From an uncultured Sphingomonadaceae bacterium (GTDB lineage Bacteria; Pseudomonadota; Alphaproteobacteria; Sphingomonadales; Sphingomonadaceae), in NCBI GenBank assembly GCA_947501325.1, contig CANMVC010000001.1, positions 248,001 through 312,000 on the forward strand: DNA of 64,000 nucleotides, written 5' to 3'. This document shows, piece by piece, positions 1 to 8,595 of the stretch (the stretch's first letter is position 1; every line of letters starts with the position of its first letter). The position numbers and the translations under genes were made by a program. Under the pieces are notes generated by a model, which did no database searches, had not been told where the DNA came from, and worked only from the letters and a program-made list of their open reading frames with translations.

Positions 1-560
1 CCGCCGCCAATATCGAATATCAGCGCAGGCCCTTCCCCGGGTTCCAACAAAATCTGGCAGCCCAACACAGCCAGCCGCGCCTCTTCCTCAGCCGTAATAA
101 TATCCAGCGCAATGCCGGTTTCCTGGCGCACGCGGTCTATAAACTTGTCACCGTTGCTGGCCCGGCGGCAGGCCTCCGTCGCCACGGACCGTGCCAGCGT
201 AACATTGCGGCGTTTCAATTTATCTGCGCAGATGGACAATGCCGCCACTGCCCGGTCCATGGCCCGATTGCTGATCCGCCCGGTTTCGACCAAGCCCTCG
301 CCCAAGCGCACGACACGGGAGAAAGCGTCCGTAACGATGAAACCATCGGACGAAGGTTTTGCCACCAATAACCGGCAATTATTCGTACCTAAATCAATCG
401 CCGCATAGGACCGCAGCTTTGGCCAGCGGGCACCGTTTTTATGGGAAGGAGACGTATTTCGACTCCCGTTCTTATGTGTCGCCGCATTTTTTGGACGGGC
501 CATCCTAACGGATTTTCCGCCGTCCTGTTCTTGCGGCGATGGGGATGCTTCATCCGCCAT
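1..560 (-). CDS. Ppx/GppA-family phosphatase, N-terminal part (cut by window edge)
   Basis: The reading frame starts at an ATG at 560 and stays open to base 1, so the C-terminal part lies outside the window. After a basic, low-complexity stretch of about 45 residues comes YAAIDLGTNNCRLLVA, the first phosphate-binding loop of the ASKHA fold in exopolyphosphatase/pppGpp phosphatases. It is followed by SRVVRLGEGL and ARSVATEACRRA, both typical of Ppx/GppA, and then FDIGGG, the second phosphate loop, at the window edge. The family cleaves terminal phosphate from polyphosphate or pppGpp. An internal ATG about 19 codons in is an alternative start, because the leading residues are poorly conserved. 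Which of the two substrates is used cannot be told from this fragment. Confidence 0.88.
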   Translation of the reverse strand, partial: MADEASPSPQEQDGGKSVRMARPKNAATHKNGSRNTSPSHKNGARWPKLRSYAAIDLGTNNCRLLVAKPSSDGFIVTDAFSRVVRLGEGLVETGRISNRAMDRAVAALSICADKLKRRNVTLARSVATEACRRASNGDKFIDRVRQETGIALDIITAEEEARLAVLGCQILLEPGEGPALIFDIGG

Positions 561-729
561 GACCGTTACTCTTATATTCTCCGGATCGGATAATACCGCC
601 GGTACTTGCCAGCAGAGATAACCGTAGCCCGGCCGATGTGCAAGGGTTTAGCGACAATCTACCACTTGTAGCAGCCTTGGGAAAAGTCTTGACCAACAAC
701 GGGCCGCAGCTTATTGCGCCCTCCGGCAC

Positions 730-803
730 TCCCCTGTCGTATAATGGTAATACCACGGACTCTGACTCCGTTAATTGAGGTTCGAATCCTCACGGGGGAT
801 CCA
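730..803 (+). tRNA. tRNA-Gln (anticodon CUG)
   Basis: A complete cloverleaf can be folded by eye. The 7-bp acceptor stem pairs TCCCCTG with CGGGGGA, with one T-G pair. The D stem is GTAT/ATAC, the anticodon stem ACGGA/TCCGT closes the 7-base loop CTCTGAC with anticodon CTG, and the T stem TGAGG/CCTCA closes the loop TTCGAAT. The discriminator base is T and the CCA end is encoded at 801-803. The anticodon reads CAG, so this is glutamine. It stands alone, with no other tRNA near it. Confidence 0.95.
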
Positions 804-848
804 AATGCGGGGGTTCATGGTGGGCACAAACACACTGGTTCTGGCGTA

Positions 849-1946
849 GTGACACAGTCTCACGCACCCAATGGCTCGAATGCCTCAGAAGGACCGTCGA
901 CTGGCGAAGCCGAAAAAACCACCATTAGCTTTTCGCTCGACCTGGCCGATTTTCTGGCGGCAAATGACATTTCCATCGGTTTTACCTCTTACCAGACCGG
1001 ACGACTTTATCTCGTGGGTCGCGGACCGGACGGAAAGCTGGCTGTCCACGAAGCCATATATCCACAGGCAATGGGCGTTACGGCAAGCGCGAACCGCATT
1101 TACTTGGGAAGTCTGACGCAAATTGTCCGTATGGAAAATGTGCTAGGGCTGGGGCAGTTGGCAAATGATTTGCACGATAAAATCTACGTTCCACGCAATA
1201 TGCAAACAACGGGCAATGTCGACATTCACGAACTGGGCATCCGCGAGGATGGACAGATTATATTTGTCAACACGCGGCATAATTGTCTGAGTATTCCCAG
1301 TGTAACACATAGTTTCAAACCGGTCTGGAAACCGGATTTTATCTCCGACTTCGCGTCTGAAGACCGGTGCCATCTCAACGGCCTGGCGATGGTCGACGGT
1401 CAGCCGAAATATGTTAGCGCGGTTGGCCGATCCGATACAAAAGACGGCTGGCGGGAGCATCGTTTGGATGGTGGAGTGATTATTGACGTCGAGACGAACG
1501 AGATACTAACGGATGGGCTATCCATGCCGCACAGTCCACGATTTCATGTTGGACGCGTGTGGCTGTTAAACTCCGGCACTGGTGAATTGGGATGGCTCCA
1601 TCCTACCGACCATGGCTTCACGCCCGTTGCGTTTTGCCCAGGTTTTCTGCGCGGCTTGGAATTTCATAACGATCATGCTTTCGTCACTTTATCCAAACCG
1701 CGCCATGGGCATTTTGAAGGATTGGCACTCGATCAAAAGTTGAAGCAGAAAGATACTGAAGCTTGGTGCGGCATCCAGATCATATCGCTCTCCAACGGTG
1801 AAGTGGCCCAATGGCTCCGCTTTGATGGCCCAATTACTGAATTGTTTGATATCTGCGTCCTGCCCGGTGTCATTAATCCCATCACCTTGGGGCCAGAATC
1901 CCAAGAGATCAGGGATTTCATCACAATCGAAAAACCGGACTGGTAG
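849..1946 (+). CDS. TIGR03032 family protein
   Basis: This is a soluble protein of about 365 residues that matches the TIGR03032 (DUF4915-like) family. Recognised segments are GFTSYQTGRLYLVG near the N-terminus, the middle CHLNGLAMVDGQPKYVSAVG, and the late MPHSPRFH, WLLNSGTGELG, PGFLRGLEF and LFDICVLPGV. The repeated beta-strand pattern suggests a propeller-like fold. The family has no firmly established reaction; members often sit near peptide-modification or glycan genes, which is not the case here. The frame is open back through the tRNA-Gln gene, but its ATG codons there fall inside or before the tRNA. The GTG at 849 is the first plausible start after it, without a strong ribosome-binding site, so the start is uncertain. 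Confidence 0.8.
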   Translation: MTQSHAPNGSNASEGPSTGEAEKTTISFSLDLADFLAANDISIGFTSYQTGRLYLVGRGPDGKLAVHEAIYPQAMGVTASANRIYLGSLTQIVRMENVLGLGQLANDLHDKIYVPRNMQTTGNVDIHELGIREDGQIIFVNTRHNCLSIPSVTHSFKPVWKPDFISDFASEDRCHLNGLAMVDGQPKYVSAVGRSDTKDGWREHRLDGGVIIDVETNEILTDGLSMPHSPRFHVGRVWLLNSGTGELGWLHPTDHGFTPVAFCPGFLRGLEFHNDHAFVTLSKPRHGHFEGLALDQKLKQKDTEAWCGIQIISLSNGEVAQWLRFDGPITELFDICVLPGVINPITLGPESQEIRDFITIEKPDW

Positions 1947-2065
1947 ACACAGCCACCCGCCCCATTACAGAGCCGAAAGGTCAATCCGATTATTTCTCGG
2001 CTTGTCCTTCAAAAACCTCCCGATCGACCGTTCTGAATTACAGGACCAACAATACGGATGAGATA

Positions 2066-2401
2066 ATGACTCAATTGCGCGGAGCAGATGACACTCAAAC
2101 CTCGCCCCTCGGTAACCGACGGAATGCCCGAGAAATCATCGAAGCGGAGATATTCGTCCGTCAATCCGATTCGCAACTGTTTCGCGCAACGCTTTCGGAT
2201 GTATCGGTTTCAGGCTTTAAGATGACAAGCTATACCTACCTGGATGATAAAAAGCCGGTCTACATTCGATTGCCGGGAATTCAGACACTAAGCGCCCGGA
2301 TTAAGTGGCATGATCATCAGGATTATGGATGTGCCTTTACCAATGACTTGCATCCGGCCGTGCTGGAACATCTCGTCTCCAAACTGCGGGCGTTTGAATA
2401 G
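2066..2401 (+). CDS. PilZ domain protein
   Basis: This 111-residue protein is essentially one PilZ domain. It has the RRNAR form of the RxxxR motif near residue 18 and DVSVSG (the D/NxSxxG motif) near residue 48. These are the two c-di-GMP contact motifs of the PilZ family, followed by the usual beta-barrel strands and the WHDHQDYGCAF strand. It probably binds c-di-GMP in the cytoplasm and acts on an unknown partner. A GGDEF protein (32.5 kb) and a REC-EAL protein (41 kb) in the same window could form and degrade the ligand, but no direct link is visible. It starts at an ATG after a 120-base spacer that shows no clear promoter. Confidence 0.85.
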   Translation: MTQLRGADDTQTSPLGNRRNAREIIEAEIFVRQSDSQLFRATLSDVSVSGFKMTSYTYLDDKKPVYIRLPGIQTLSARIKWHDHQDYGCAFTNDLHPAVLEHLVSKLRAFE

Positions 2402-2425
2402 ACCATTATACTTGTCGGATCGGCG

Positions 2426-3139
2426 CTATTCCGGCTCGCCCGTCTTGTCATATTTGAGTTCAAGATAGCGTCCACGGATGGACAGATTGTCGATATCACC
2501 TTTGGCTATCTGTTGTGTCACTCCAGAAATCTCTTTTTCGATCAAGGATAGACCGCTGATAAGCTGTTCATCCGGCGATTTACCGGAATCGTTGCTCTTG
2601 GCTCGCATTGGCACCGGTATCGCGCGATAGCCCGAAATGAGCTCCGGCAAATGCTCTCCCATCAGCTTGCGCACTTCATAGGCCGCCGGCTCTGCTTCAT
2701 CGAGTTTTTGTAACTGCGGCGACAACATATCCAGCTGCGCGCCGATATCGTTGATGATCTTTGCCGCAGGCCTAGGGAGCGCCGGCCGCTGCGTTTCGAG
2801 CCAGATTTCAGTCTTCCCGGCCAATGTCTTCAGGTCTGATTGTACCAGTGTTTCCGGTGTTGGGATTTTCATTTTCGGAAATTTCATCGCCGCCCAAATA
2901 CCGCCTGCGATCAGACCAGCAGAGATCATCACGCCCCAAAAGCCAATACCGTTTAAGATGCCGCCAACAACACTGGCTCCGACCAGCACTCCAGCCGTGA
3001 CCAGCGCAGCTCGTGCCAGCTTCTTGCGAAAATAACCGCGTTTCAAGCCCCTGGATCGTTCGCCGATGGATTCTGCAAATTTATAGCTGCGATAATAGTT
3101 CGCAGCATTGTCGTAGACCTGCTGATTGCTTTCGCTCAT
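2426..3139 (-). CDS. XpaC-like membrane protein, partner of TelA
   Basis: This 237-residue protein has a basic N-terminal region, two hydrophobic helices at about residues 42-62 and 66-85, and then a long soluble helical part. It starts six bases after the stop of the telA-like gene on the same strand, so the two are surely co-transcribed. That arrangement matches the widespread XpaC-TelA gene pair, where the small membrane protein carries the XpaC (5-bromo-4-chloroindolyl phosphate hydrolysis) name. The family name comes from an old indicator phenotype and does not define a reaction. The assignment rests on topology and neighbourhood more than on motif matches. An envelope-stress or toxic-anion role is inferred from the partner. 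Confidence 0.6.
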   Translation of the reverse strand: MSESNQQVYDNAANYYRSYKFAESIGERSRGLKRGYFRKKLARAALVTAGVLVGASVVGGILNGIGFWGVMISAGLIAGGIWAAMKFPKMKIPTPETLVQSDLKTLAGKTEIWLETQRPALPRPAAKIINDIGAQLDMLSPQLQKLDEAEPAAYEVRKLMGEHLPELISGYRAIPVPMRAKSNDSGKSPDEQLISGLSLIEKEISGVTQQIAKGDIDNLSIRGRYLELKYDKTGEPE

Positions 3140-3144
3140 TCGCC

Positions 3145-4365
3145 CTATTCCTCAAGCGCGCTCAAGGGGTTGTCCGATGGCGCTTCCAGAGCGGCCTTGT
3201 CCTGCCCCTCGGCCCGGGCAATATAGCCTTTCGACTTTTCAATCTCACCGGAAAGCGAGTTGACGGTTGTTTTCATATTTTCCAGCGCCTTGATCTTGAA
3301 CGTGTCGATATTGTCCATCGTATCGTAGATATTCTGGAATGCACGCTGCAGTGTTTCGAGCGGAATTGTTGCCGACGCAGCCTGCTCGTGTATCTGTGCG
3401 GTCTGGTTTTTCAGCATATCACCGGTGCTGTCGATAATACCGGCAGTGGTGGTGTTGAGCGCTGTAACTTGATCGAGCACCAGTTTCTGATTGGTCAGCG
3501 CCTGGGCAACGGTCACACCGGTACGAAGTGCGCTGACCGTTGTGGTGCTGGCTCGGTCGACGCCTTTGACCAGCTCGACATTGTTCTTCTTCACCAGATC
3601 AAGTGCCAGATAGCCCTGTACTGTAACCGCCATTTGGGTGAGCAGATCCTGCGTCCGTTGGCGCACATAGAAAAGCGCGCTTTCCCGAATGGCCTTGGCT
3701 TTGCCGGGATCGGTTGCATCCAGTTCGGCGGCTTTGTCTTCAAGCCGTTGGTCCATGACTTTGGAGACATGGATCATTTGCTCCAGCCGACCCATAGCCG
3801 CCCAGAGGTTTTTCCGTTCGACATCAATCGCCGCATTATCCATCAGCAATTCATCTTTGCCGCCTTGCAAGCGATTGAGAATCGATGAAATATGACCCTG
3901 CGCGCTTTTATAGCCATCGAAATAATTGCGCAGTTTGGATCCGAACGGGATGATCCCAAATAGCTTGCGCGGTGCCAGCAAATTGCCGCGTTTCCCGGGA
4001 TCAAGATCTTCAACTGTTCGGCGCAGTTCAGAAAGATCAGCACCAATGCCGGATTCCTCATCCATCGAACGAATGGGGCGATCCAAGAAACGGTTAGATT
4101 GGCCGGCCGCATCCGCAATTTCCTTGCGGCCCATATTGGTGATTTGGTCAACTTTCTTTCCAAATTCCGGGCTATTTTCATCCTGCGCAATCAGGTCATC
4201 GATGAAACCATCGACCTTTTCTTCCAGCTTCGACTTTACCTCGTCACCAACAGGCACCAGTCCGGCTGCTTTTGTGGGCGATACAGCCACAACCGGTTCT
4301 GGTGGTGTCAGCGTCAGTTCTTCGGTTGCGGTAATCGTCTCGGTCGCCATCGGCTCAATCTCCAT
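3145..4365 (-). CDS. TelA-family toxic anion resistance protein
   Basis: This 406-residue, largely alpha-helical soluble protein fits the TelA (PF05816) family. Recognised parts are FGIIPFGSKLRNYFDGYKSA around residue 145, the LxxxKDELLxDNAAI segment, and the late VDRASTTTVSALRTGVTVAQ and NQKLVLDQVTALN blocks. Length is normal for the family. TelA proteins were named for tellurite resistance and are linked to envelope stress; the molecular action is not settled. A second ATG five codons in (MATETI) could be the true start. The first gene of a two-gene unit with the XpaC-like protein, it ends six bases before that gene. Confidence 0.87.
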   Translation of the reverse strand: MEIEPMATETITATEELTLTPPEPVVAVSPTKAAGLVPVGDEVKSKLEEKVDGFIDDLIAQDENSPEFGKKVDQITNMGRKEIADAAGQSNRFLDRPIRSMDEESGIGADLSELRRTVEDLDPGKRGNLLAPRKLFGIIPFGSKLRNYFDGYKSAQGHISSILNRLQGGKDELLMDNAAIDVERKNLWAAMGRLEQMIHVSKVMDQRLEDKAAELDATDPGKAKAIRESALFYVRQRTQDLLTQMAVTVQGYLALDLVKKNNVELVKGVDRASTTTVSALRTGVTVAQALTNQKLVLDQVTALNTTTAGIIDSTGDMLKNQTAQIHEQAASATIPLETLQRAFQNIYDTMDNIDTFKIKALENMKTTVNSLSGEIEKSKGYIARAEGQDKAALEAPSDNPLSALEE

Positions 4366-4518
4366 ATCGCTGTCTCTTGTGCAGCACTCCTCTCATAAAT
4401 GGATGCAAATGCAGCACTTTTCAAGCGTTTCCCTGCTGTATTATAAAAATAATACAGTTAATGCAAGATGAGGTTTAATGGCGCCAGTCTTTCCAATGAC
4501 TTGCCAGCGGTTTGCCGA

Positions 4519-5223
4519 TTATCCTTGCAGCGCTGTTTCAACACTTGGTGCTATTCGCTCGACTATCACATCAATGCCCTCGGCATTGGGATGAATCCCA
4601 TCTGGTAAGATCAGGTCCGACCGGCCCACTACCCCATCCATGAAGAAGGGATAGAGGTCTGCATTATATTTTTTGGCCAGCGCGGGGTAGATAACGTTAA
4701 ACTGATCGCTAAACTCCTTGCCCAAGTTGGGCGGGGCCAGCATCCCTGTCAGCATCACCGGAATATCCTGGTCGGACAATTTTTTGACCATGGCTTCCAT
4801 ATTCGCCCGGGTTTCAGACGGTTTCAGACCGCGCAGCAAGTCATTACCGCCTAACCCCAGCAACACCAGATCCGGCTTTTTCGGCAGGCTATCAAGGACA
4901 AAATCCATCCGTCGCAAACCAGCCGCTGTTGTATCGCCTGACACGCCGGCATTATGCACCCTGACATCTTGTCCGGCATCATTAAGCGCTTTTTGTAATT
5001 CGGGCGCAAAGCCTTCATTCGGAGCCAATCCATAGCCAGCATAAAGACTGTCGCCAAAGGCTAATATCAGAGTTTCCGCCTCTGTAACGGGCTCGTCAGG
5101 CATGTCGCTTGCCTTCTGCTGCTGTTCAACGACAGCAGAATCTTCTCCAGCCGCTGGACCACATGCAATCAGAAGTTGAAGAATTGCAAAGCAAAACCCA
5201 TATGTCATGAACCTGTTCAACAT
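4519..5223 (-). CDS. tesA: TesA-like SGNH esterase, predicted lipoprotein
   Basis: This is an SGNH/GDSL hydrolase with all four family blocks: FGDSLYAGYG (block I, catalytic Ser), NAGVSGDTTAAG (block II), LGGNDLLRG (block III) and LPDGIHPNAEG (block V, catalytic Asp-x-x-His). This matches TesA/arylesterase enzymes, which cleave thioesters, aryl esters and lysophospholipids in the periplasm. From the ATG at 5223 the N-terminus has a hydrophobic stretch ending in LIAC, so Cys21 is a likely lipidation site, unlike soluble E. coli TesA. A GGGAAGG sequence precedes this ATG; a GTG three codons earlier is less likely. It is divergent from the ybbA/ybbP-type genes, the same neighbourhood as in E. 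coli. Confidence 0.88.
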   Translation of the reverse strand: MLNRFMTYGFCFAILQLLIACGPAAGEDSAVVEQQQKASDMPDEPVTEAETLILAFGDSLYAGYGLAPNEGFAPELQKALNDAGQDVRVHNAGVSGDTTAAGLRRMDFVLDSLPKKPDLVLLGLGGNDLLRGLKPSETRANMEAMVKKLSDQDIPVMLTGMLAPPNLGKEFSDQFNVIYPALAKKYNADLYPFFMDGVVGRSDLILPDGIHPNAEGIDVIVERIAPSVETALQG

Positions 5224-5241
5224 CGGATACACCTTCCCACC

Positions 5242-5982
5242 ATGTTACAAAAAACCGCCGCAACCAGCGACGCCGCAAATTCTAAACCCCATATTGCTAT
5301 TGAAGCGCGCAATGTCACCCTCTCTTTGGGAGAAGGCGATGCACGGGTCGATATTTTAGGTGGGATTGACCTGTCAATTGACTCCGGAACGACGGTTGCC
5401 TTGCTTGGCCCCTCGGGTTCCGGGAAATCCTCACTTATGGCGATCCTGTCGGGCTTGGAACGGGCAACCGGCGGGACCGTGAACATTGCCGGGGCCGACT
5501 TTGGCAAGATGAATGAAGATCAACTTGCCATTGCGCGGCGCGGACGGGTAGGCATTGTTCTGCAAGCCTTTCATCTGTTGCCAACCATGAGCGCGCTGGA
5601 AAATGTCGCAGTGCCTTTGGAGTTGGACGGTCAGGCAGATCCCTTTGGTATCGCAGCAAAAGAATTGGAGGCCGTTGGCCTTGGCGACAGGCTCGGCCAT
5701 TATCCAACCCAGTTATCCGGCGGTGAACAACAACGTGTTGCCATAGCTAGGGCAATGGCCTCGCGACCCTCAATTATTTTTGCTGATGAACCGACAGGCA
5801 ACCTGGATGGTGCGACAGGCGAAATCATTATCGAACTGCTGTTTGAGCGTCAGAAGGCCAGCAAGGCCACATTGCTGATCATTACCCATGACCCGGAATT
5901 GGCCAAACGCTGTGATCGGATCATCGAACTGCGTGACGGGATGATCGAAAAAGACAGCGCCCAAAAGGCGGCAAAGTCGTGA
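5242..5982 (+). CDS. ybbA: YbbA-type ABC transporter ATP-binding protein
   Basis: This ATPase of about 246 residues has Walker [10 protein letters not shown]-loop VLQAFHLLP, signature [14 protein letters not shown], Walker [14 protein letters not shown] and H-loop ITHDPE. The sequence is of the LolD/MacB subclass that pairs with FtsX-type permeases. The next gene is such a permease, and the divergent neighbour is tesA, as in the E. coli tesA-ybbA-ybbP locus. The pair probably works at the inner membrane on a lipid-type or envelope substrate, which is inferred. The ATG at 5242 is the first in frame; no good ribosome-binding site is seen. The start codons of this gene and tesA are only 18 bases apart, so their promoters must overlap each other's coding regions. 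Confidence 0.9.
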   Translation: MLQKTAATSDAANSKPHIAIEARNVTLSLGEGDARVDILGGIDLSIDSGTTVALLGPSGSGKSSLMAILSGLERATGGTVNIAGADFGKMNEDQLAIARRGRVGIVLQAFHLLPTMSALENVAVPLELDGQADPFGIAAKELEAVGLGDRLGHYPTQLSGGEQQRVAIARAMASRPSIIFADEPTGNLDGATGEIIIELLFERQKASKATLLIITHDPELAKRCDRIIELRDGMIEKDSAQKAAKS

Positions 5983-6008
5983 AACTGTGGTCAACATCCT
6001 ACCCCGCT

Positions 6009-6065
6009 CATGCTGAGCTTGTCGAAGCATCGTGGCAGACACCGTTCGACAGGCTCGGCACCATG
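6009..6065. repeat. REP-like imperfect palindrome in the ybbA-ybbP spacer
   Basis: CATGCTGAGCTTGTCGAA at 6009-6026 pairs imperfectly with TTCGAC-AGGCTCGGCACCATG at 6045-6065, around an 18-base loop. The GAGCTTGTCGAA / TTCGACAGGCTC core is the pattern of the scattered palindromic repeats common in sphingomonad genomes (from general knowledge). It fills most of the spacer between the two ABC genes and carries no coding sequence. It may form an mRNA hairpin that limits expression or stabilises the ybbA message. Confidence 0.7.
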
Positions 6066-6079
6066 TGCGGAGCCCGCAA

Positions 6080-8584
6080 ATGAGCGATCTTTCCAAAGCC
6101 TGGACGATCGCTCGGCGCGACTTGCGCGGCCGCTTCGTTGGCCTGCGCCTGCTGATCGTTTGCCTGTTTCTGGGTGTCGCGACGCTGGCCGCCATTGGCA
6201 GCCTGACCAGCGCGATTACCGACGAACTGGCCAATCGCGGTCAGTCGATCTTGGGTGGCGATCTGGAAATTTCCGTCGCCCAGCGCGAAGCCTCCCCCGC
6301 CGAACGCGAAGCGCTTCAGGCGTCGGGCGAATTATCCGAAACCTTGCGCATGCAGGCCATGGCCCGGTTACCCGATGGCAGCGACACACAATTGGTGGAA
6401 CTTAAAGGTGTTGACGCGCCCTACCCGCTTTATGGCGATTTCACGCTGGAAGACGGGACCAATGCGCCCCCACTGAACGCGGAGCAAATTTACGTCACGC
6501 CCGCGTTAATCCAGCGATTGTCTCTGAAAATCGGCGATAAAATCGAATTTGGTGAAGCCACGTTTACTGTAACCGGCGTAATCGGTGACGAACCGGATCG
6601 GCTCAGCGAAGGCTTGTCCCTGGGGCCGGTAGCGATCACATCATTGGATGGCTTGCGCTCGACCAATCTGATCCAGCCCGGCAGCCTGTTTCAAAGCAAA
6701 TATCGCTTAAAATTGCCGACGACGGTGGATCCAGCGGAACTGGGCGACCGTTTGGAAAGCGAATATAAAAACGCTGCATGGGAAGTCAAAACCCGCGACA
6801 ATGGCGCGCCGAGCACGAGACGCTTCATTGAACGCATGGGTCAATTTCTAACTTTGGTTGGCCTGGCATCACTCGTCATTGCTGGCATCGGCGTGGGCAA
6901 CGGCGTTGCTTCTTATCTCCGCGGCAAACAGGGCGCGATCGCGACACTCAAAATATTGGGTGCGGACAGTGCCATGGTTTTTCGCATCTATATGTTTCAG
7001 ATTTTGGCCGTTGCGCTAGTCGCGATTACCGCGGGTTTGATCATCGGTGCGCTTGCACCGCTCATCATTATTGAAGTGGCTGGCGATGTTTTGCCGATCA
7101 AACCCGAATTTGCGCTCTATCCGCTGCCGCTCATCGTCAGCGCTGCTTATGGTCTACTCATCGCGATCATCTTTGCCCTGCCGCCCCTCGCCCGCGCCAA
7201 GCTCATCCCGGCAGCAGGATTGTTTCGCGGCGAAAGTCGATCCTGGCGCCAGATTGACAAGCCGACGTGGATTGCCGTGACGCTCGCTACAGCCGCCATC
7301 GTGGCCCTTGCGGTTGGAAGCGGACGAGAGCCGCTATTCTCGCTCGCCTTTATTGGCGCAGCGCTGGGCATCTTGCTTTTGCTCAGCTTGCTCGGAATAT
7401 TGATCCGGTGGCTTGCCAGCAAAGCCCCACGCCCCAAACAACCGCTGCTGCGACTGGCGCTTACTAATCTCCATAGACCCGGAGCCCAAACTGGTCAGCT
7501 GGTTGTAGCCTTGGGGCTTGGCTTGACCCTGTTTGCAACGCTCGCTGCTATTCAGACCAGTCTGACCAACGAGATCAGGCTGAGCGTGCCCCAGCGTGCC
7601 CCGAATTTCTTCGTCCTCGATATCCCGGTGGAGCGGGCTGATGAATTCAAAACACGGGTTAATGCCAGCGCGCCCGAGGCAGAGATCAACATTGTTCCAA
7701 CCTTGCGCGGTATCATCACCGAATATGGCGGCCAGATTGTTTCGGAACTGGATGATATACCGGAAGGCGCTTGGGTTTTACGTGGTGACCGCGGCCTGAC
7801 CTACAGCGCAGAATTGCCAGAAGGCAGTGAAATTACGGAAGGCGAGTGGTGGCCGGCCGACTATGCTGGCCCTCCCTTGGTATCAGTTGATTCAGAACAG
7901 GCTGCGGCGCTTGGGCTGAGTGTTGGCGATAGCCTGACAGTGAGCCTGCTGGGCGTCGAAATTAAAACCACGGTTGCATCGTTGCGCAAGATTAACTGGC
8001 GCAATTTCGGCTTTAATTATGTGCTTGTATTCCCGCCTAATGTGCTGGCGAACACACCGCATAATGTAGCTGCCACCATCCAACTGGATGAAGCCAAAGA
8101 AGACAGCTTGCTCGGATCCTTACCGCGAGAATTTCCCTCCATATCAATGGTCAAGGTCAAGGAAATCGCTTCACAAATTGGCACGATTTTGGATCAGATG
8201 GCCACTGCCATAGCTTCTGCCGCTTCTATAGCCATTTTCTCCGGAATAGCGGTGCTTATCGGCGCCATTGCGGCTTCCCGCCAATCGCGCGTTTATGACA
8301 GTGTTATCCTAAAGCTGCTCGGGGCCACCCGGTCACAAATCTTGTCAGCGCAAGCCATTGAATATGCGGTACTTGCCTTGTTGCTATCGGCCGTTGCGCT
8401 GGGTCTTGGCCTGCTCGCCGGTTGGTTCGTTATCACTCAGATTTTCGAATTCACATGGCAACCGGATTGGAGTGTGGTGATGATAACATTGGGCCTTGGA
8501 GCGGTTGTTACATTGGGCATTGGACTGTTGGGTTCAATCCCGATTCTATCGGCAAAACCGGCGCGGGCCTTGCGCGAACTCTAG
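6080..8584 (+). CDS. ybbP: YbbP-type FtsX-family ABC permease
   Basis: This 834-residue membrane protein has the YbbP layout: an N-terminal helix (about residues 23-43), a large periplasmic domain, three helices with an FtsX domain around 255-375, a central pair of helices near 400-450, a second periplasmic domain, and a C-terminal FtsX block of three helices around 710-830. The final helix includes ILSAKPARALREL, a typical FtsX-family ending. It is the partner of the preceding ATPase. The start chosen is the ATG at 6080, preceded by GGAG. The in-frame ATG at 6032 lies inside the palindromic repeat and adds only non-conserved residues. The transported substrate is unknown; YbbAP-TesA links in E. 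coli suggest hydrophobic molecules. Confidence 0.9.
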   Translation: MSDLSKAWTIARRDLRGRFVGLRLLIVCLFLGVATLAAIGSLTSAITDELANRGQSILGGDLEISVAQREASPAEREALQASGELSETLRMQAMARLPDGSDTQLVELKGVDAPYPLYGDFTLEDGTNAPPLNAEQIYVTPALIQRLSLKIGDKIEFGEATFTVTGVIGDEPDRLSEGLSLGPVAITSLDGLRSTNLIQPGSLFQSKYRLKLPTTVDPAELGDRLESEYKNAAWEVKTRDNGAPSTRRFIERMGQFLTLVGLASLVIAGIGVGNGVASYLRGKQGAIATLKILGADSAMVFRIYMFQILAVALVAITAGLIIGALAPLIIIEVAGDVLPIKPEFALYPLPLIVSAAYGLLIAIIFALPPLARAKLIPAAGLFRGESRSWRQIDKPTWIAVTLATAAIVALAVGSGREPLFSLAFIGAALGILLLLSLLGILIRWLASKAPRPKQPLLRLALTNLHRPGAQTGQLVVALGLGLTLFATLAAIQTSLTNEIRLSVPQRAPNFFVLDIPVERADEFKTRVNASAPEAEINIVPTLRGIITEYGGQIVSELDDIPEGAWVLRGDRGLTYSAELPEGSEITEGEWWPADYAGPPLVSVDSEQAAALGLSVGDSLTVSLLGVEIKTTVASLRKINWRNFGFNYVLVFPPNVLANTPHNVAATIQLDEAKEDSLLGSLPREFPSISMVKVKEIASQIGTILDQMATAIASAASIAIFSGIAVLIGAIAASRQSRVYDSVILKLLGATRSQILSAQAIEYAVLALLLSAVALGLGLLAGWFVITQIFEFTWQPDWSVVMITLGLGAVVTLGIGLLGSIPILSAKPARALREL

Positions 8585-8595
8585 GATTGTGACCT

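Noticed and set aside
714-848. Upstream part of the TIGR03032 reading frame, with ATG at 714 and 744
   Set aside because: These ATGs fall before or inside the tRNA-Gln gene; a protein start there would need translation through the tRNA and adds no conserved residues.
3013-3888. Long plus-strand open frame opposite the TelA/XpaC genes
   Set aside because: Antisense to a clear TelA protein and no motif seen.
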